This document shows, piece after piece, positions 17,985 to 26,708 of a stretch of 64,000 nucleotides of DNA (position 1 is the stretch's first letter; the number at the start of each line of letters is the position of its first letter). Both the position numbers and the translations under genes were made by a program. Source of the stretch: Christiangramia sp. OXR-203 (GTDB lineage: Bacteria > Bacteroidota > Bacteroidia > Flavobacteriales > Flavobacteriaceae). The stretch is taken from positions 1,240,001 to 1,304,000 of the forward strand of contig NZ_CP139698.1 of assembly GCF_034372165.1 (NCBI RefSeq). The letters run 5' to 3'. The notes under the pieces are model-generated. The model was not told the origin of the DNA, did not search any database, and was given only the letters and a program-made list of their open reading frames with translations.

Positions 17985-19025
17985 ATGAAAATTAAAAATT
18001 TTAATATCGATCATAAAAGTCCTGTATTCATTATAGCAGAACTTTCTGCTAATCATAATGGTAGTCTTAATACGGCTATAGAAACTATAAGGGCTGCAAA
18101 AAGGGCAGGTGCAGATGCTATTAAACTTCAGACATATACCGCAGATACAATGACCCTTGATGTGCATAAACCAGATTTCATGTTAAGCCAGGGGACTATT
18201 TGGGATGGTAAATATCTCCACGATCTTTATAAAGAGGCTTATACACCCTGGGAATGGCACAAGCGTTTGTTTGAAGTTGCTGAGGAAGAAGATTTAATTT
18301 GCTTTTCCTCACCATTCGATTCTACGGCAGTAGAATTGCTTGAAGAACTGAATGTGCCAGCCTACAAAATAGCGTCCTTTGAAATAACAGATATTCCATT
18401 AATAGAACTTGTAGCTTCAAAAGGAAAACCGGTTATTATATCCACAGGTATAGCAGATTCTAAAGATATCGAGTTGGCTTTGGATGCCTGTAAAAGAAGG
18501 GGAAATGACCAGATAATACTTTTAAAATGTACCTCATCCTACCCTGCTCCTATAGAAGAAGCCAATATGATTATGGTAAAAGATCTCGCTCAGCGGTATA
18601 ATGTCCTTTCTGGTTTGTCTGACCATACAATGGGGTCTACTGTCCCTATTGTTTCTACAGTGATGGGAGCTAAAGTAATTGAAAAGCACTTTATATTAGA
18701 TAAAAGCATTGGGGGTCCTGATGCTTCTTTTTCCATGGATGAAAAAGAATTTACAGAAATGGTGAAAGGTGTTAGAGAAGCTGAAAAGGCAATAGGTAAG
18801 GTAGATTATAGTTTAACAGAGAAACAGAAAAAAGGTAGGGAATTTTCTCGTTCCCTTTATGTCGCTGAGGATATTGCCAAAGGCGAAAAAATAACTGAAA
18901 AAAATATAAGAGCGATAAGACCTGGGTACGGATTACATCCGAAGTATTATAGTGACATTCTTGGGAAATCAGTTATGGAAGATCTTGAAAAAGGAACAGC
19001 ATTATCATTAAATCATTTCGCTTAG
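17985..19025 (+). CDS. pseI: Pseudaminic acid synthase
   Basis: PseI condenses the free 2,4-diacetamido-trideoxy-altrose with phosphoenolpyruvate to give pseudaminic acid. The 346-residue protein has the NeuB-type barrel with FIIAELSANHNGS near residue 15, AIKLQTYTADTMT near 46, LSGLSDHTMGS near 210 and EKHFILDKSIGGPDASFSMD near 228. A C-terminal SAF antifreeze-like domain (about 285-345) carries SLYVAEDIAKGEKIT and IRPGYGLHPKY. The QTYTADTMT and GPDASFS patterns favour PseI over NeuB or LegI. Confidence 0.95.
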   Translation: MKIKNFNIDHKSPVFIIAELSANHNGSLNTAIETIRAAKRAGADAIKLQTYTADTMTLDVHKPDFMLSQGTIWDGKYLHDLYKEAYTPWEWHKRLFEVAEEEDLICFSSPFDSTAVELLEELNVPAYKIASFEITDIPLIELVASKGKPVIISTGIADSKDIELALDACKRRGNDQIILLKCTSSYPAPIEEANMIMVKDLAQRYNVLSGLSDHTMGSTVPIVSTVMGAKVIEKHFILDKSIGGPDASFSMDEKEFTEMVKGVREAEKAIGKVDYSLTEKQKKGREFSRSLYVAEDIAKGEKITEKNIRAIRPGYGLHPKYYSDILGKSVMEDLEKGTALSLNHFA

Positions 19026-19034
19026 AATTATCAT

Positions 19035-20210
19035 ATGAAAGTTATATTTTTCTCTCCAAATATTTTAAGAGACGCTCATAAACAAATTTTTCAATTAGAT
19101 CGACTTGTTAAAGAGGGATTTGATGTTGTTATGCTTGATGCTACAAGATTCTATGGAAATAAATCGACAGCTACAGAAGAGATTATATTAAATAACAAAA
19201 TTGAATGTTCTACCGAAGAAGATTTTTATAACTTTAAGCAAAGCTTAGGTAAAGACCCAGTATTGTACGTGGCATTTGATCAGTATATGAATTTTGCGGC
19301 TCCTATACTTCGAATTCTAGTAAGGAAACAAGATAAGGTTCTTTCGTATCATACAAAGAGATTTTCTACAGCTCAATTTCCTACTAATAAGCTTAGGATT
19401 ATATTTGATAAGGTTGTTAAGAAAGCGGATAAAATGTTACCTCTTCATCTCTTTGCACCCATTTATAGATGGAAATATAAGATTTTCATCCCAGATTATT
19501 ATTTATGTAGTACTAATTACGTAATTCCAACGAAAGCTTATTTAACTATCAAAAAGGATAATAGAATTGTTGTGCATGCAGATGATATAAATAATATTAT
19601 TAAAGAAAAATCTTCAACTTTTTCAGAAGGTTTGAAAATTGGAGTATTCTTGGATCAGGTATTACCATTTCAGGATCGATTACATCCCAAGATAACTCCT
19701 CCAATTCCACATGAATACATAGAATTGTACTATAAGAATTTAGAAAAAACTTTGTGGAAACTTAAAGAGGAATTGCATCTTGATAAAGTAATTATCGCAC
19801 TTCATCCTGATGCAGTTAAATTGGAGCAGGAACTAGCAGATAAATTCAAAGGATTTGATACTAGGATAGGAGCTACTAATGAACTTATAAAGAATGCTGA
19901 GATAGTATTTGGGCATAGTAGTACAGCTCTAGGATTTGCAGTTTTTTACAGAAAACCGGTAATTTTATTTAAAGATGAATTTCTGATGAAAGATTTTGAT
20001 CTGATTCAAAAATTCACATCGTTCTTCGAAAATGCATTAGGATTCAAACAAATTTATATGGATAAAACCTTTAAGTTGCCAGAAAAACCTTTTCAAATCG
20101 ATGAGGCAAAGTATGATGATTACATTCATAAGTTTTTAAAAGATAATACTATTCAGGAAAATTCATATTATTATGCAATAAACAAGATCAAAAGCGATTT
20201 GAATACCTAA
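19035..20210 (+). CDS. Candidate nonulosonate (pseudaminyl) glycosyltransferase, family not recognised
   Basis: I do not recognise a named family. The 391-residue soluble protein looks like a GT-B enzyme. Its C-terminal half has ALHPDA at 255-260 and, about 35 residues on, FGHSSTALG at 292-300 followed by FYRKPVILFKDE. An HP motif followed by an S-S/T motif is the pattern shared by bacterial sialyltransferase families that use CMP-activated donors. It starts 9 bases after pseI and is the last gene of the operon, where a CMP-Pse transferase would be expected. The usual D/E-D/E-G motif is not clear, so the assignment is tentative. Confidence 0.55.
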   Translation: MKVIFFSPNILRDAHKQIFQLDRLVKEGFDVVMLDATRFYGNKSTATEEIILNNKIECSTEEDFYNFKQSLGKDPVLYVAFDQYMNFAAPILRILVRKQDKVLSYHTKRFSTAQFPTNKLRIIFDKVVKKADKMLPLHLFAPIYRWKYKIFIPDYYLCSTNYVIPTKAYLTIKKDNRIVVHADDINNIIKEKSSTFSEGLKIGVFLDQVLPFQDRLHPKITPPIPHEYIELYYKNLEKTLWKLKEELHLDKVIIALHPDAVKLEQELADKFKGFDTRIGATNELIKNAEIVFGHSSTALGFAVFYRKPVILFKDEFLMKDFDLIQKFTSFFENALGFKQIYMDKTFKLPEKPFQIDEAKYDDYIHKFLKDNTIQENSYYYAINKIKSDLNT

Positions 20211-20489
20211 GTTAAATTAAATAGGATTCTTAGAAATTTACTTTATTAAACAAAGTGCTTAAAGTTAAAAGAATAAGATGGGTTAATTCCAAATCTAACT
20301 ATTTCTTTTCTAAATAAATACAAAGATGCTTTTAGGTGATATGTGATTTCTTATAAGCGCTGAACTCCTATTGATTTTTCATATGTTCAGTAATATCGAG
20401 GTATAAATTGCTTAGCTTTAACGCGCAAGATTTGATTACTTCTCCAATTTAAGGACAGTAAATTAAGATCAAAAATAACTTCTTACTGT

Positions 20490-21577
20490 ATGGAGATACG
20501 AAGAAGATTCACCTCAAAGTTTAGTATTATAGTAGTTTTAAAGATCAGGGGATTAGTACAGAAAATCGAAACCGCCCAGCACAAGATCACTACCTGATAA
20601 CAGGAAAATTCAAAAAATGCCCCTTTTTTCTCAAAAAATAGCACGTCCTAGAAATCGAAAGTTGGAGAGGAAAAGGTCCGTACTTAAAATGATCTGTTAG
20701 CCTTGAGTAAAGTAGATATTTTATAATACTCCTTTCTTTAAAACCTCTATTAGTACAGAACAATGTCAAAAGGGTTCCAATTCGACAACGTAACCTTTTC
20801 ATATTCATAGAGGTGGACTATATATGTAATCGCGTGTAGAAGGCTAACGCAATTGAGAGCCGAGGCTACTCATGTATTAACATTATTACCCTCACATTTT
20901 CAAGAATGCATAAGTTTGACTTACCTAGCTCACCCGGATACTAATATAAGATCAGCGCAAATAATGTTGATCACTTGAAATACAAGGCTTCAGACCATTA
21001 TGTTCAGAAAATAAACCTCTATATAAGACAAAGAACAGTATGGTTATACCTAATCATTCCACAACCTGAGATTAAATCATAATTATCAGTCATGGGTAAT
21101 TGATATTACCAACAATCCTAAGCGGAAGGTTTTCATGTGCTAGTAGCGAAGAGAGTCTTGCACAACCTCTTTATCTAATTAGTCCTTGTCGATCTATGGA
21201 TTTTCATTGATGTAAAGAAATAGTCTAGGAAGCTATCGGTAAGCATAATCAGCCTGAAATTATTAATATGGATAAGGAAGTAAGTTAGTTTACCTCGAAG
21301 GTTTTCATCCCTAGTTATGCTCTAGAGAAATAATTAACTCAAAATGAACGAGAAAGAAAAGCATTGTACTAATATAGCAAGAAAAGTGTACGTTATGGAA
21401 GCATCCATCCCAATTTACCAGAATCTGGAATAGAACCATACAAGCAACTCAAAAACATCTTCTGATTATTATAACCATCAAGGAAGGCATCAGGGTATAG
21501 AAAATGAAATACCTTATAACCAATATTGAAAACCAGAACAAAGCTGCTTGACAAATGAAAAATGGAAATTTATTTAG
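20490..21577 (+). mobile_element. Decayed IS3-family insertion sequence (orfA and orfB relics)
   Basis: The 1550-base gap after 20210 has no intact gene but holds a broken IS3-family element. An orfA relic begins at ATG 20490 and reads MEIRRRFTSKF, with AQHKITT at about 20570; it stops soon after, and pieces such as LSKVDIL (about 20700) match the orfA leucine-zipper end. The orfB relic shows WVIDIT at 21093-21110 (first DDE aspartate), LVA near 21140, PEIIN at 21253-21267 followed by MD (second aspartate) and FTSK at 21289-21300, and the C-terminal YYNHQGRHQGIENEIP at 21467-21514. These pieces lie in different frames with many stops, so the element is long dead. No terminal inverted repeats or target duplication could be fixed. 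The flanks 20211-20489 and 21578-21686 show nothing else. Confidence 0.82.
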
Positions 21578-21686
21578 CAGCGAACCGAATAAATGGGTTC
21601 TTCATAATATCCTGGTCAAAATTTATATTGCTTTAAAATCAAAACTTGTTGAACCATTATATTTAATTGCATCAGATTATAGTATA

Positions 21687-21722
21687 AAAAAATAGCGGGG
21701 ATAATAATCCTCGCTATTTTTA
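21687..21722 (-). terminator. Hairpin terminator of the repeat lipoprotein gene, probably bidirectional
   Basis: An inverted repeat with arms AAAAATAGCGGGGA and TCCTCGCTATTTTT around a TAATAA loop, with one G-T wobble. Read on the minus strand it ends in a run of seven T, and it lies about 40 bases past the stop of the lipoprotein gene. The plus strand also ends in T5, so it can stop transcription both ways. Confidence 0.8.
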
Positions 21723-21763
21723 AATGGCTAACCTAAATTAGCCAGTCTCAAAAGAAACTTGCT

Positions 21764-22717
21764 CTACTGAGTCACCATTATAGAAATATCTGCAGAATCT
21801 GAACACTCACCTTCTGTCAAAGTGTAAGTGCTGGTATATATTCCAGTTTTATCACTGGCATTTACATATCTATTGGCAAGTTGCTCAATTGTAGGATTCC
21901 AGGTTCCTTGTCTACTAACGCCATCCCCTAAAAGTTTACTATATAGAACTTTCAATCTCGAAACGCTATTATAATTAGCCGAGATTTGAGAGGTTGTTAG
22001 GTTAATTGAATTGTCTGGGCCCGCGTTTACAGTACATATAGGTTCAGTAGCTTGATCCTTCACTACAGTTATAGCTAATTCAGCTGAATCAATACAGTTG
22101 CCGGAACCAACAGTGTAAATAGTAGAATAATACCCGGTTTTATCCTGAGCATTGGTATATCTCGAGGCAATTTGCGCTATGGTAGGATTAAAAGTTCCAT
22201 TCGTACTAACTCCTTCAGCTATTAAAGTTTTATACAGAACTTCCAATCGAGAAAGAGAATTGTAATTTTCTTCAACCTGCGAAATAGTCAAAACCGTCGA
22301 GGTATTATCAGCACCTGCATTTACATTACAAACGGGAACTACATTAACGGTTATTTCTGCAGAATCAGTGCAATCTCCACTATTTACTGTATAAACTGAA
22401 GTATAAGCTCCAAATTTATCGGAAGAATTTACATACCTTCCAGCTAAGTCTTGGATAGATGGGGACCATGCTCCAGTACCTCTAACACTTTTAGTTAGTA
22501 GGCTGTTGTATAATACCTGTAATCTAGAAACGCTATTATAATTAGCTTCAATCTGGGCAGGTGTCAAATCGATTGAATTATCTGGCCCTGCAAGAGTTGA
22601 ACAGTCATTTGCGCTAGCATTCACTTCTTGAACTTGCTGATAATCTGTTTCTATGCTCTCTGTAGAGCATGACAATAATGTAGTGCCTAAAAAGGCAATT
22701 AGTAAGAACTTTTTCAT
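21764..22717 (-). CDS. Repeat-containing outer-membrane/surface lipoprotein, function unknown
   Basis: A 317-residue lipoprotein not recognised by function. The N-terminus MKKFLLIAFLGTTLLSC ends in a lipobox with lipid cysteine C17. The rest is three copies of a unit of about 90 residues (about 39-129, 130-227 and 228-317). Each carries AGPDNS or AGADNT, NYNSVSRL (or NYNSLSRL), VLY, GTW/GTF-P, RYVN/RYTN, DKxGxY and a CxDSA ending. The cysteines at unit ends are conserved. AGPD-type segments are common in Bacteroidota surface proteins. The gene is on the minus strand between the dead IS and two AsnB-like genes and may not belong to glycan synthesis. Confidence 0.8.
   Translation of the reverse strand: MKKFLLIAFLGTTLLSCSTESIETDYQQVQEVNASANDCSTLAGPDNSIDLTPAQIEANYNSVSRLQVLYNSLLTKSVRGTGAWSPSIQDLAGRYVNSSDKFGAYTSVYTVNSGDCTDSAEITVNVVPVCNVNAGADNTSTVLTISQVEENYNSLSRLEVLYKTLIAEGVSTNGTFNPTIAQIASRYTNAQDKTGYYSTIYTVGSGNCIDSAELAITVVKDQATEPICTVNAGPDNSINLTTSQISANYNSVSRLKVLYSKLLGDGVSRQGTWNPTIEQLANRYVNASDKTGIYTSTYTLTEGECSDSADISIMVTQ
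21767..22603 (-). repeat. Three tandem ~90-residue coding repeats within the lipoprotein
   Basis: The three units differ by many substitutions but share the spacing of NYNS-SRL, VLY, P-[ST]-I, RY[VT]N and C-x-DSA. Units 1 and 3 are closer to each other than to unit 2, which has GTFNPTIAQIASRYTN. This points to an old internal duplication and not a recent DNA repeat. Confidence 0.8.
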
Positions 22718-22969
22718 ATTTAAGTATTTAGATTTTAGACAGTAAATGTAAGAGAGAAAAATTAATCAAAGTTGCCGTTTCGAAATAATTAACATATAAA
22801 TTTAGAATAATAGTTCGATTAATCCGATAATCTGTGTTTTTGTATTTGATGGAATTTCTTTCTCTTTTAGTAAAGGTTTATTTCAAATCTTAGTGGTAAA
22901 GTAGATCATACTACTTTTACTTTTTTTTATTTTCAATTTAATTGTAATAATCCTTCTCATTTTTCTAAT

Positions 22970-24688
22970 CTATTCAACAGTCTTACTAACCACATTACTC
23001 AACTTTTTATGCATTCTACAGATAATTAGAACCCTAAATCCCAAAACATTATCATCTAACATTAAAGTGTTTCTTCTTTGAGAGAGGAATCTTTTAAAAT
23101 TAGTAGGAATAGATTGCTTAACTAGCTTTAAAAAAGACTTATTTTTAATTTTCTTCTCTTTATTTTCAATTCTTAGATTTTGAATTACTTGGTTAAGAAA
23201 ATCTTCTGGAAATATAGCTTTTGCATCGGCAGATGAGAGCTCCTCTTTAATTAAACTAACCATACTTCGTTGTTTTACAATATTTATCACTAAGCCATTC
23301 GAGTCGCGCTTGGCATATGGTATATTAATATCGATTTTAGTCATGATTTGTTTAAATAATCTTTTGTCTGTCCTAAGATCGTCAGGCAGCTCTCTCATTA
23401 CCTTAACAATCTTCTTTGAGAGAAAAGGGTTTATCTGCTCTACATACGGAAATTTCAAATCTGCTAATGCAGATTGGATGTATGGAATTCTATACTGATG
23501 GAAGATGCGATCTCTCCAGGTATGAATAGATTCATTTTTTCGTTGAATTAGATAATTGGGTTTTTTTTGTTCCAAGTTTTGAATAAACTCATATTTTTTT
23601 AGATTTGAAAAGTCTGAGCAAAGGGTAAGTCCCATAAAACTATTCACAATAAGCGGTGAGAGAATTTTATTATACCCGAAAACTTCATCACCTCGTATAA
23701 TTCCTTGAACCCCATTTTCATAAAGGTTTTTCCAAATAAAAAATCCATCTAGATACCCGGCTATATGATCGATTCTCCCCTCACCATGTTTCAGGAATTT
23801 TTCTATTATTTCGTTAGTGTTTTCTTTGGAAGATTCAGTTGGAAAATATTTATGACATGTATTTAATTTTTCTGCGACTCTTTGTGCAATTATAACATCC
23901 CCATTACTATCCTTCATCGCTGCTTTTTCTCCCCATGTGACAGTCTTGAAGGTTTCTTTTATATTTCCAAATTTTTTCAATAAAAGTAAGATAGCTCTGC
24001 TGTCATGTCCCCCAGATAGTGTTATATTCCAATTTTGAATTTTGTCTAAATTTTTAAACGTAGTAGCTAACGCATCAAATAATTTTTTTTCTTGTTTTTC
24101 AATAGGTAATATTTGAGGATTAAAATTAACTGGATTTGATTTGGTATGTAGCGTCCACAAATTTTTATCTATAACGACAGAGCCATCTGCAGGAACTTTT
24201 TCAATTCTTTTATCCCAGGCATGCGAGGGTCCTAGGGAGCCTGTGGAAATAATCCATGGAATTACTAAACGATCAAACTGAAAATTTCCGAGAAATTCTA
24301 TTATACCTTTTTGGGAAGTTGAAGCAATAAATAAATCATCATCAAAATAGTACCACACGCATCTGGTTCCAAGATTGTCACATACAACCTCAATCTTGTT
24401 TTTATTAGATCTGAAAATAGCATAATTTCCATCTGGATAATCAATTTCTGTCTTACGCCAATCTTCATTCTTATGGAAAAGTTTACCTAATAAAACATTT
24501 GTACCGTTTTTTTTTAAGTTAGCTGTAGGATTACTTATTCCGTATACATTATTTTTATCACTGAAGAGGAAAGTAGGAGCAGGGCTAATATTATCAGGAT
24601 TAAAACTATCGCAAATATTTTTGACTTTTCTTTTTTGAAAAGAGTTTTCACAGGGCTTCCTAAAATATACATACAATATTTTTGACAT
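22970..24688 (-). CDS. Asparagine-synthetase-like ATP-dependent amide ligase, glutaminase-dead (paralogue 1)
   Basis: A 572-residue asparagine-synthetase-like protein. The start is set at 24688 (MSKILYVYFRKP) because it matches the start of the neighbour paralogue (MSKIIYITYRDE); the frame is open 63 bases further upstream. The N-terminal glutaminase-like domain (to about 200) lacks the catalytic Cys2 but keeps the DYPDGNYAIFRS core. The synthetase domain has the PP-loop LSGGHDSR at 224-231, then HGEGRIDH, IIRGDEVFG and RDRIFHQYRIPYIQSAL. Family members without Cys2 (such as beta-lactam synthetase or lasso cyclase) form amides by adenylation without glutamine. Its substrate is unknown. It lies 66 bases after the paralogue on the same strand. 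Confidence 0.85.
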   Translation of the reverse strand: MSKILYVYFRKPCENSFQKRKVKNICDSFNPDNISPAPTFLFSDKNNVYGISNPTANLKKNGTNVLLGKLFHKNEDWRKTEIDYPDGNYAIFRSNKNKIEVVCDNLGTRCVWYYFDDDLFIASTSQKGIIEFLGNFQFDRLVIPWIISTGSLGPSHAWDKRIEKVPADGSVVIDKNLWTLHTKSNPVNFNPQILPIEKQEKKLFDALATTFKNLDKIQNWNITLSGGHDSRAILLLLKKFGNIKETFKTVTWGEKAAMKDSNGDVIIAQRVAEKLNTCHKYFPTESSKENTNEIIEKFLKHGEGRIDHIAGYLDGFFIWKNLYENGVQGIIRGDEVFGYNKILSPLIVNSFMGLTLCSDFSNLKKYEFIQNLEQKKPNYLIQRKNESIHTWRDRIFHQYRIPYIQSALADLKFPYVEQINPFLSKKIVKVMRELPDDLRTDKRLFKQIMTKIDINIPYAKRDSNGLVINIVKQRSMVSLIKEELSSADAKAIFPEDFLNQVIQNLRIENKEKKIKNKSFLKLVKQSIPTNFKRFLSQRRNTLMLDDNVLGFRVLIICRMHKKLSNVVSKTVE

Positions 24689-24754
24689 AGAGCATAGGTT
24701 TAGTAACTTATAGTTTGGTATTTCGGAGATACCAACTTTGCAATTATACAAACT

Positions 24755-26479
24755 TTATGGGAGCTTGTAGAAAGTATTATTTCCATCTGCATCTTCATTT
24801 AAGATCCGGTTCATTTTAGTTATGACAAGTATTCTAAAACCTAAAGTGAATGGATTTAAATTTGAAGTTTGAAAAGATTTAACTAACTTTTTTTTAAGTT
24901 TGAGTGGGAGAATACTTGACAAAATTCTTTTAAATAAATTCATAGGTTTAGTAGGTCGGGAATTCTTTCGTTTTTCAAGTATGTTTTTTACATCCTTAAG
25001 AAAAGTTTCGGGGAAAATCCTTTGTGCAGTCATAGACTCTAGTTCTTTTAAGATTTCCGTCACCATTTTTTCTTGCTGAAATAATTCTTCCTTAGGTTTT
25101 GTCGCGTCTATTTTAGCAAATTCAATCTCGTTGTCCAATGCTCTTAACAGTTCTTTCATTATTTTCTTTTCATTGCGCTGTTTATCTGGAGTATTTTTTA
25201 TTTCTTCAACAATAGAATTAACTAATAATGGATCAAACTGTTCTACATAGGGGAATTTGAGATCTGATAGTGCGGCCTGAATAATCGGTATTCTGTAATC
25301 TGCTAAAATTCGATCTCGATACTGACGAAGATTTTCAGTTTTTTGGCGTTCTAGCTTTCCTGGAACATATTGATCAAAAGAATTTAGAAAATCATGTTTC
25401 TTTAAGTTTTCAAAATCTGAAATTAGCGAGAGCCCCATAAATCTGCGTATATCTAATTCGGATACCGGTTTAAGTCCGCTAAAAAGCTGGTTTCCTCGCA
25501 AAATCCCTTCGTATTTATTCTCAAATAAATATTTCCAAATATCAAATCCATTCATGTATGATGAAACATGGTCTATTCTTCCTTCACCATTCTTTAGAAA
25601 TCTATTTAAAAGCATTTCAATGGGTTCTTGAGAAATTTTAGTAGAGAAAAAGGAATGATCGGTGTTATAATTTAAAGCTAGTTTTTCAGCTATGTATGCG
25701 TCAGTCCCGTTTTCGTCATGCGAAACTTTAGTCCCCCAGGTAATGGTTCTTAGTTGCTTATCTTTAGGTTTAAATTTGTTTAAGAGCAGTAGAATTAATC
25801 TTGAGTCATGACCTCCTGACAGCGATAATGCCCATTTATTAAGATTAATTTGATGGTTATTTAAGGCATGATAAATTTTTTCCTTCAATCCCAAAGTTTT
25901 GAAATTATTTTGTTGATCGTATGAAACAGAATGTAATTTCAATTTCCATTTAGAAATGTCCAAAACCAAGCTAGTTGCGGCAGGGATTCTCTTTATTCTT
26001 TGATCCCAACTATATAAAGGTCCCAATGAACCAGTGGAGATTATCCATGGAATTACTTTTTCGTTAAAGCTGAAATTTGATAAAAATTTGATTATTGCTC
26101 TCTGGGAAGTTGAACAAATAAAAATTTTATCATCTTTATAGTACCATACTGTTCTTGTACTCAAGATATCTGTGACTACTTCAACTAATTGAGTGTTACT
26201 TCTAAAAATAGCATAATTTCCATCTGGATAATATTCTAATGGGTTTTTCCAATTCTTTTGATTATTCAAAATATTTCCTAGGAGGACATTTGTTCCTTCT
26301 GTTTGGATAATACTTAAGGGGTTGGATAAACCGCAAATATTGGATCCACTTTGAAAGCAGTATGATGGGTTTGCTTGAATATTATCCGGATTAAGTTCAG
26401 AAGTTATTTGTTCTACTCGTTCTTTCGAGTTATCGGGGATCTTTTCATCCCGATAAGTGATATATATAATTTTGGACAT
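24755..26479 (-). CDS. Asparagine-synthetase-like ATP-dependent amide ligase, glutaminase-dead (paralogue 2)
   Basis: A 574-residue paralogue of the downstream gene. It begins MSKIIYITYRD with no Cys at position 2, so glutamine hydrolysis is not expected. YYPDGNYAIFRS, TVWYYKDD and WIISTGSLGP are shared with the paralogue. The PP-loop LSGGHDSR is at 220-227, followed by NGEGRIDH, ILRGNQLFSG and DYRIPIIQAALSDLKFPYVEQ. The tandem pair probably arose by duplication. The promoter should lie in the divergent 229-base gap before the deacetylase at 26709. A role in amidating a sugar acid or attaching an amino compound to the glycan is possible but not shown. Confidence 0.85.
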   Translation of the reverse strand: MSKIIYITYRDEKIPDNSKERVEQITSELNPDNIQANPSYCFQSGSNICGLSNPLSIIQTEGTNVLLGNILNNQKNWKNPLEYYPDGNYAIFRSNTQLVEVVTDILSTRTVWYYKDDKIFICSTSQRAIIKFLSNFSFNEKVIPWIISTGSLGPLYSWDQRIKRIPAATSLVLDISKWKLKLHSVSYDQQNNFKTLGLKEKIYHALNNHQINLNKWALSLSGGHDSRLILLLLNKFKPKDKQLRTITWGTKVSHDENGTDAYIAEKLALNYNTDHSFFSTKISQEPIEMLLNRFLKNGEGRIDHVSSYMNGFDIWKYLFENKYEGILRGNQLFSGLKPVSELDIRRFMGLSLISDFENLKKHDFLNSFDQYVPGKLERQKTENLRQYRDRILADYRIPIIQAALSDLKFPYVEQFDPLLVNSIVEEIKNTPDKQRNEKKIMKELLRALDNEIEFAKIDATKPKEELFQQEKMVTEILKELESMTAQRIFPETFLKDVKNILEKRKNSRPTKPMNLFKRILSSILPLKLKKKLVKSFQTSNLNPFTLGFRILVITKMNRILNEDADGNNTFYKLP

Positions 26480-26603
26480 TTTTAATTTTTTGGTCGATAA
26501 TCCTTTTTCAGGCTATAGTATTTCTCTTAGCATACCCAATACTAACTTTTCAGGTTGTGTTTTATTACGGTAAGCTTCTTAATAAAGCTGTAAATGTTTT
26601 AGC

Positions 26604-26638
26604 TTGGTTATGGTATTGGGCGCAATTTAATATATTTG
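26604..26638 (+). promoter_or_regulatory. Weak candidate promoter for the 26709 gene cluster
   Basis: TATATTTG at 26631-26638 matches TAnnTTTG exactly, about 70 bases before the deacetylase start in the divergent 229-base gap. The nearest usable TTG (26604-26606) is 24 bases upstream, slightly longer than the usual 17-23, so the -33 element is doubtful. Confidence 0.3.
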
Positions 26639-26708
26639 CTCAAAGATAAGCCGGCACAAATATTTTCTCGCGCATGGAGGTGAATCAATATCCCATATTA
26701 TCAAATTC

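Noticed and set aside
20211-20489. Possible small gene or terminal inverted repeat left of the IS relic
   Set aside because: No frame with a plausible start and composition was found, and no convincing match between the two ends of the relic could be made by eye.
20590-20808. 72-codon minus-strand frame in the long gap
   Set aside because: It runs opposite the orfA/orfB relics of the decayed IS3 element and reads as a random frame in dead DNA.
22970-26479. Lasso peptide or similar RiPP cluster
   Set aside because: Two AsnB-like proteins without Cys2 could be lasso cyclases, but no leader-binding protein, leader peptidase, transporter or short precursor gene was found nearby.
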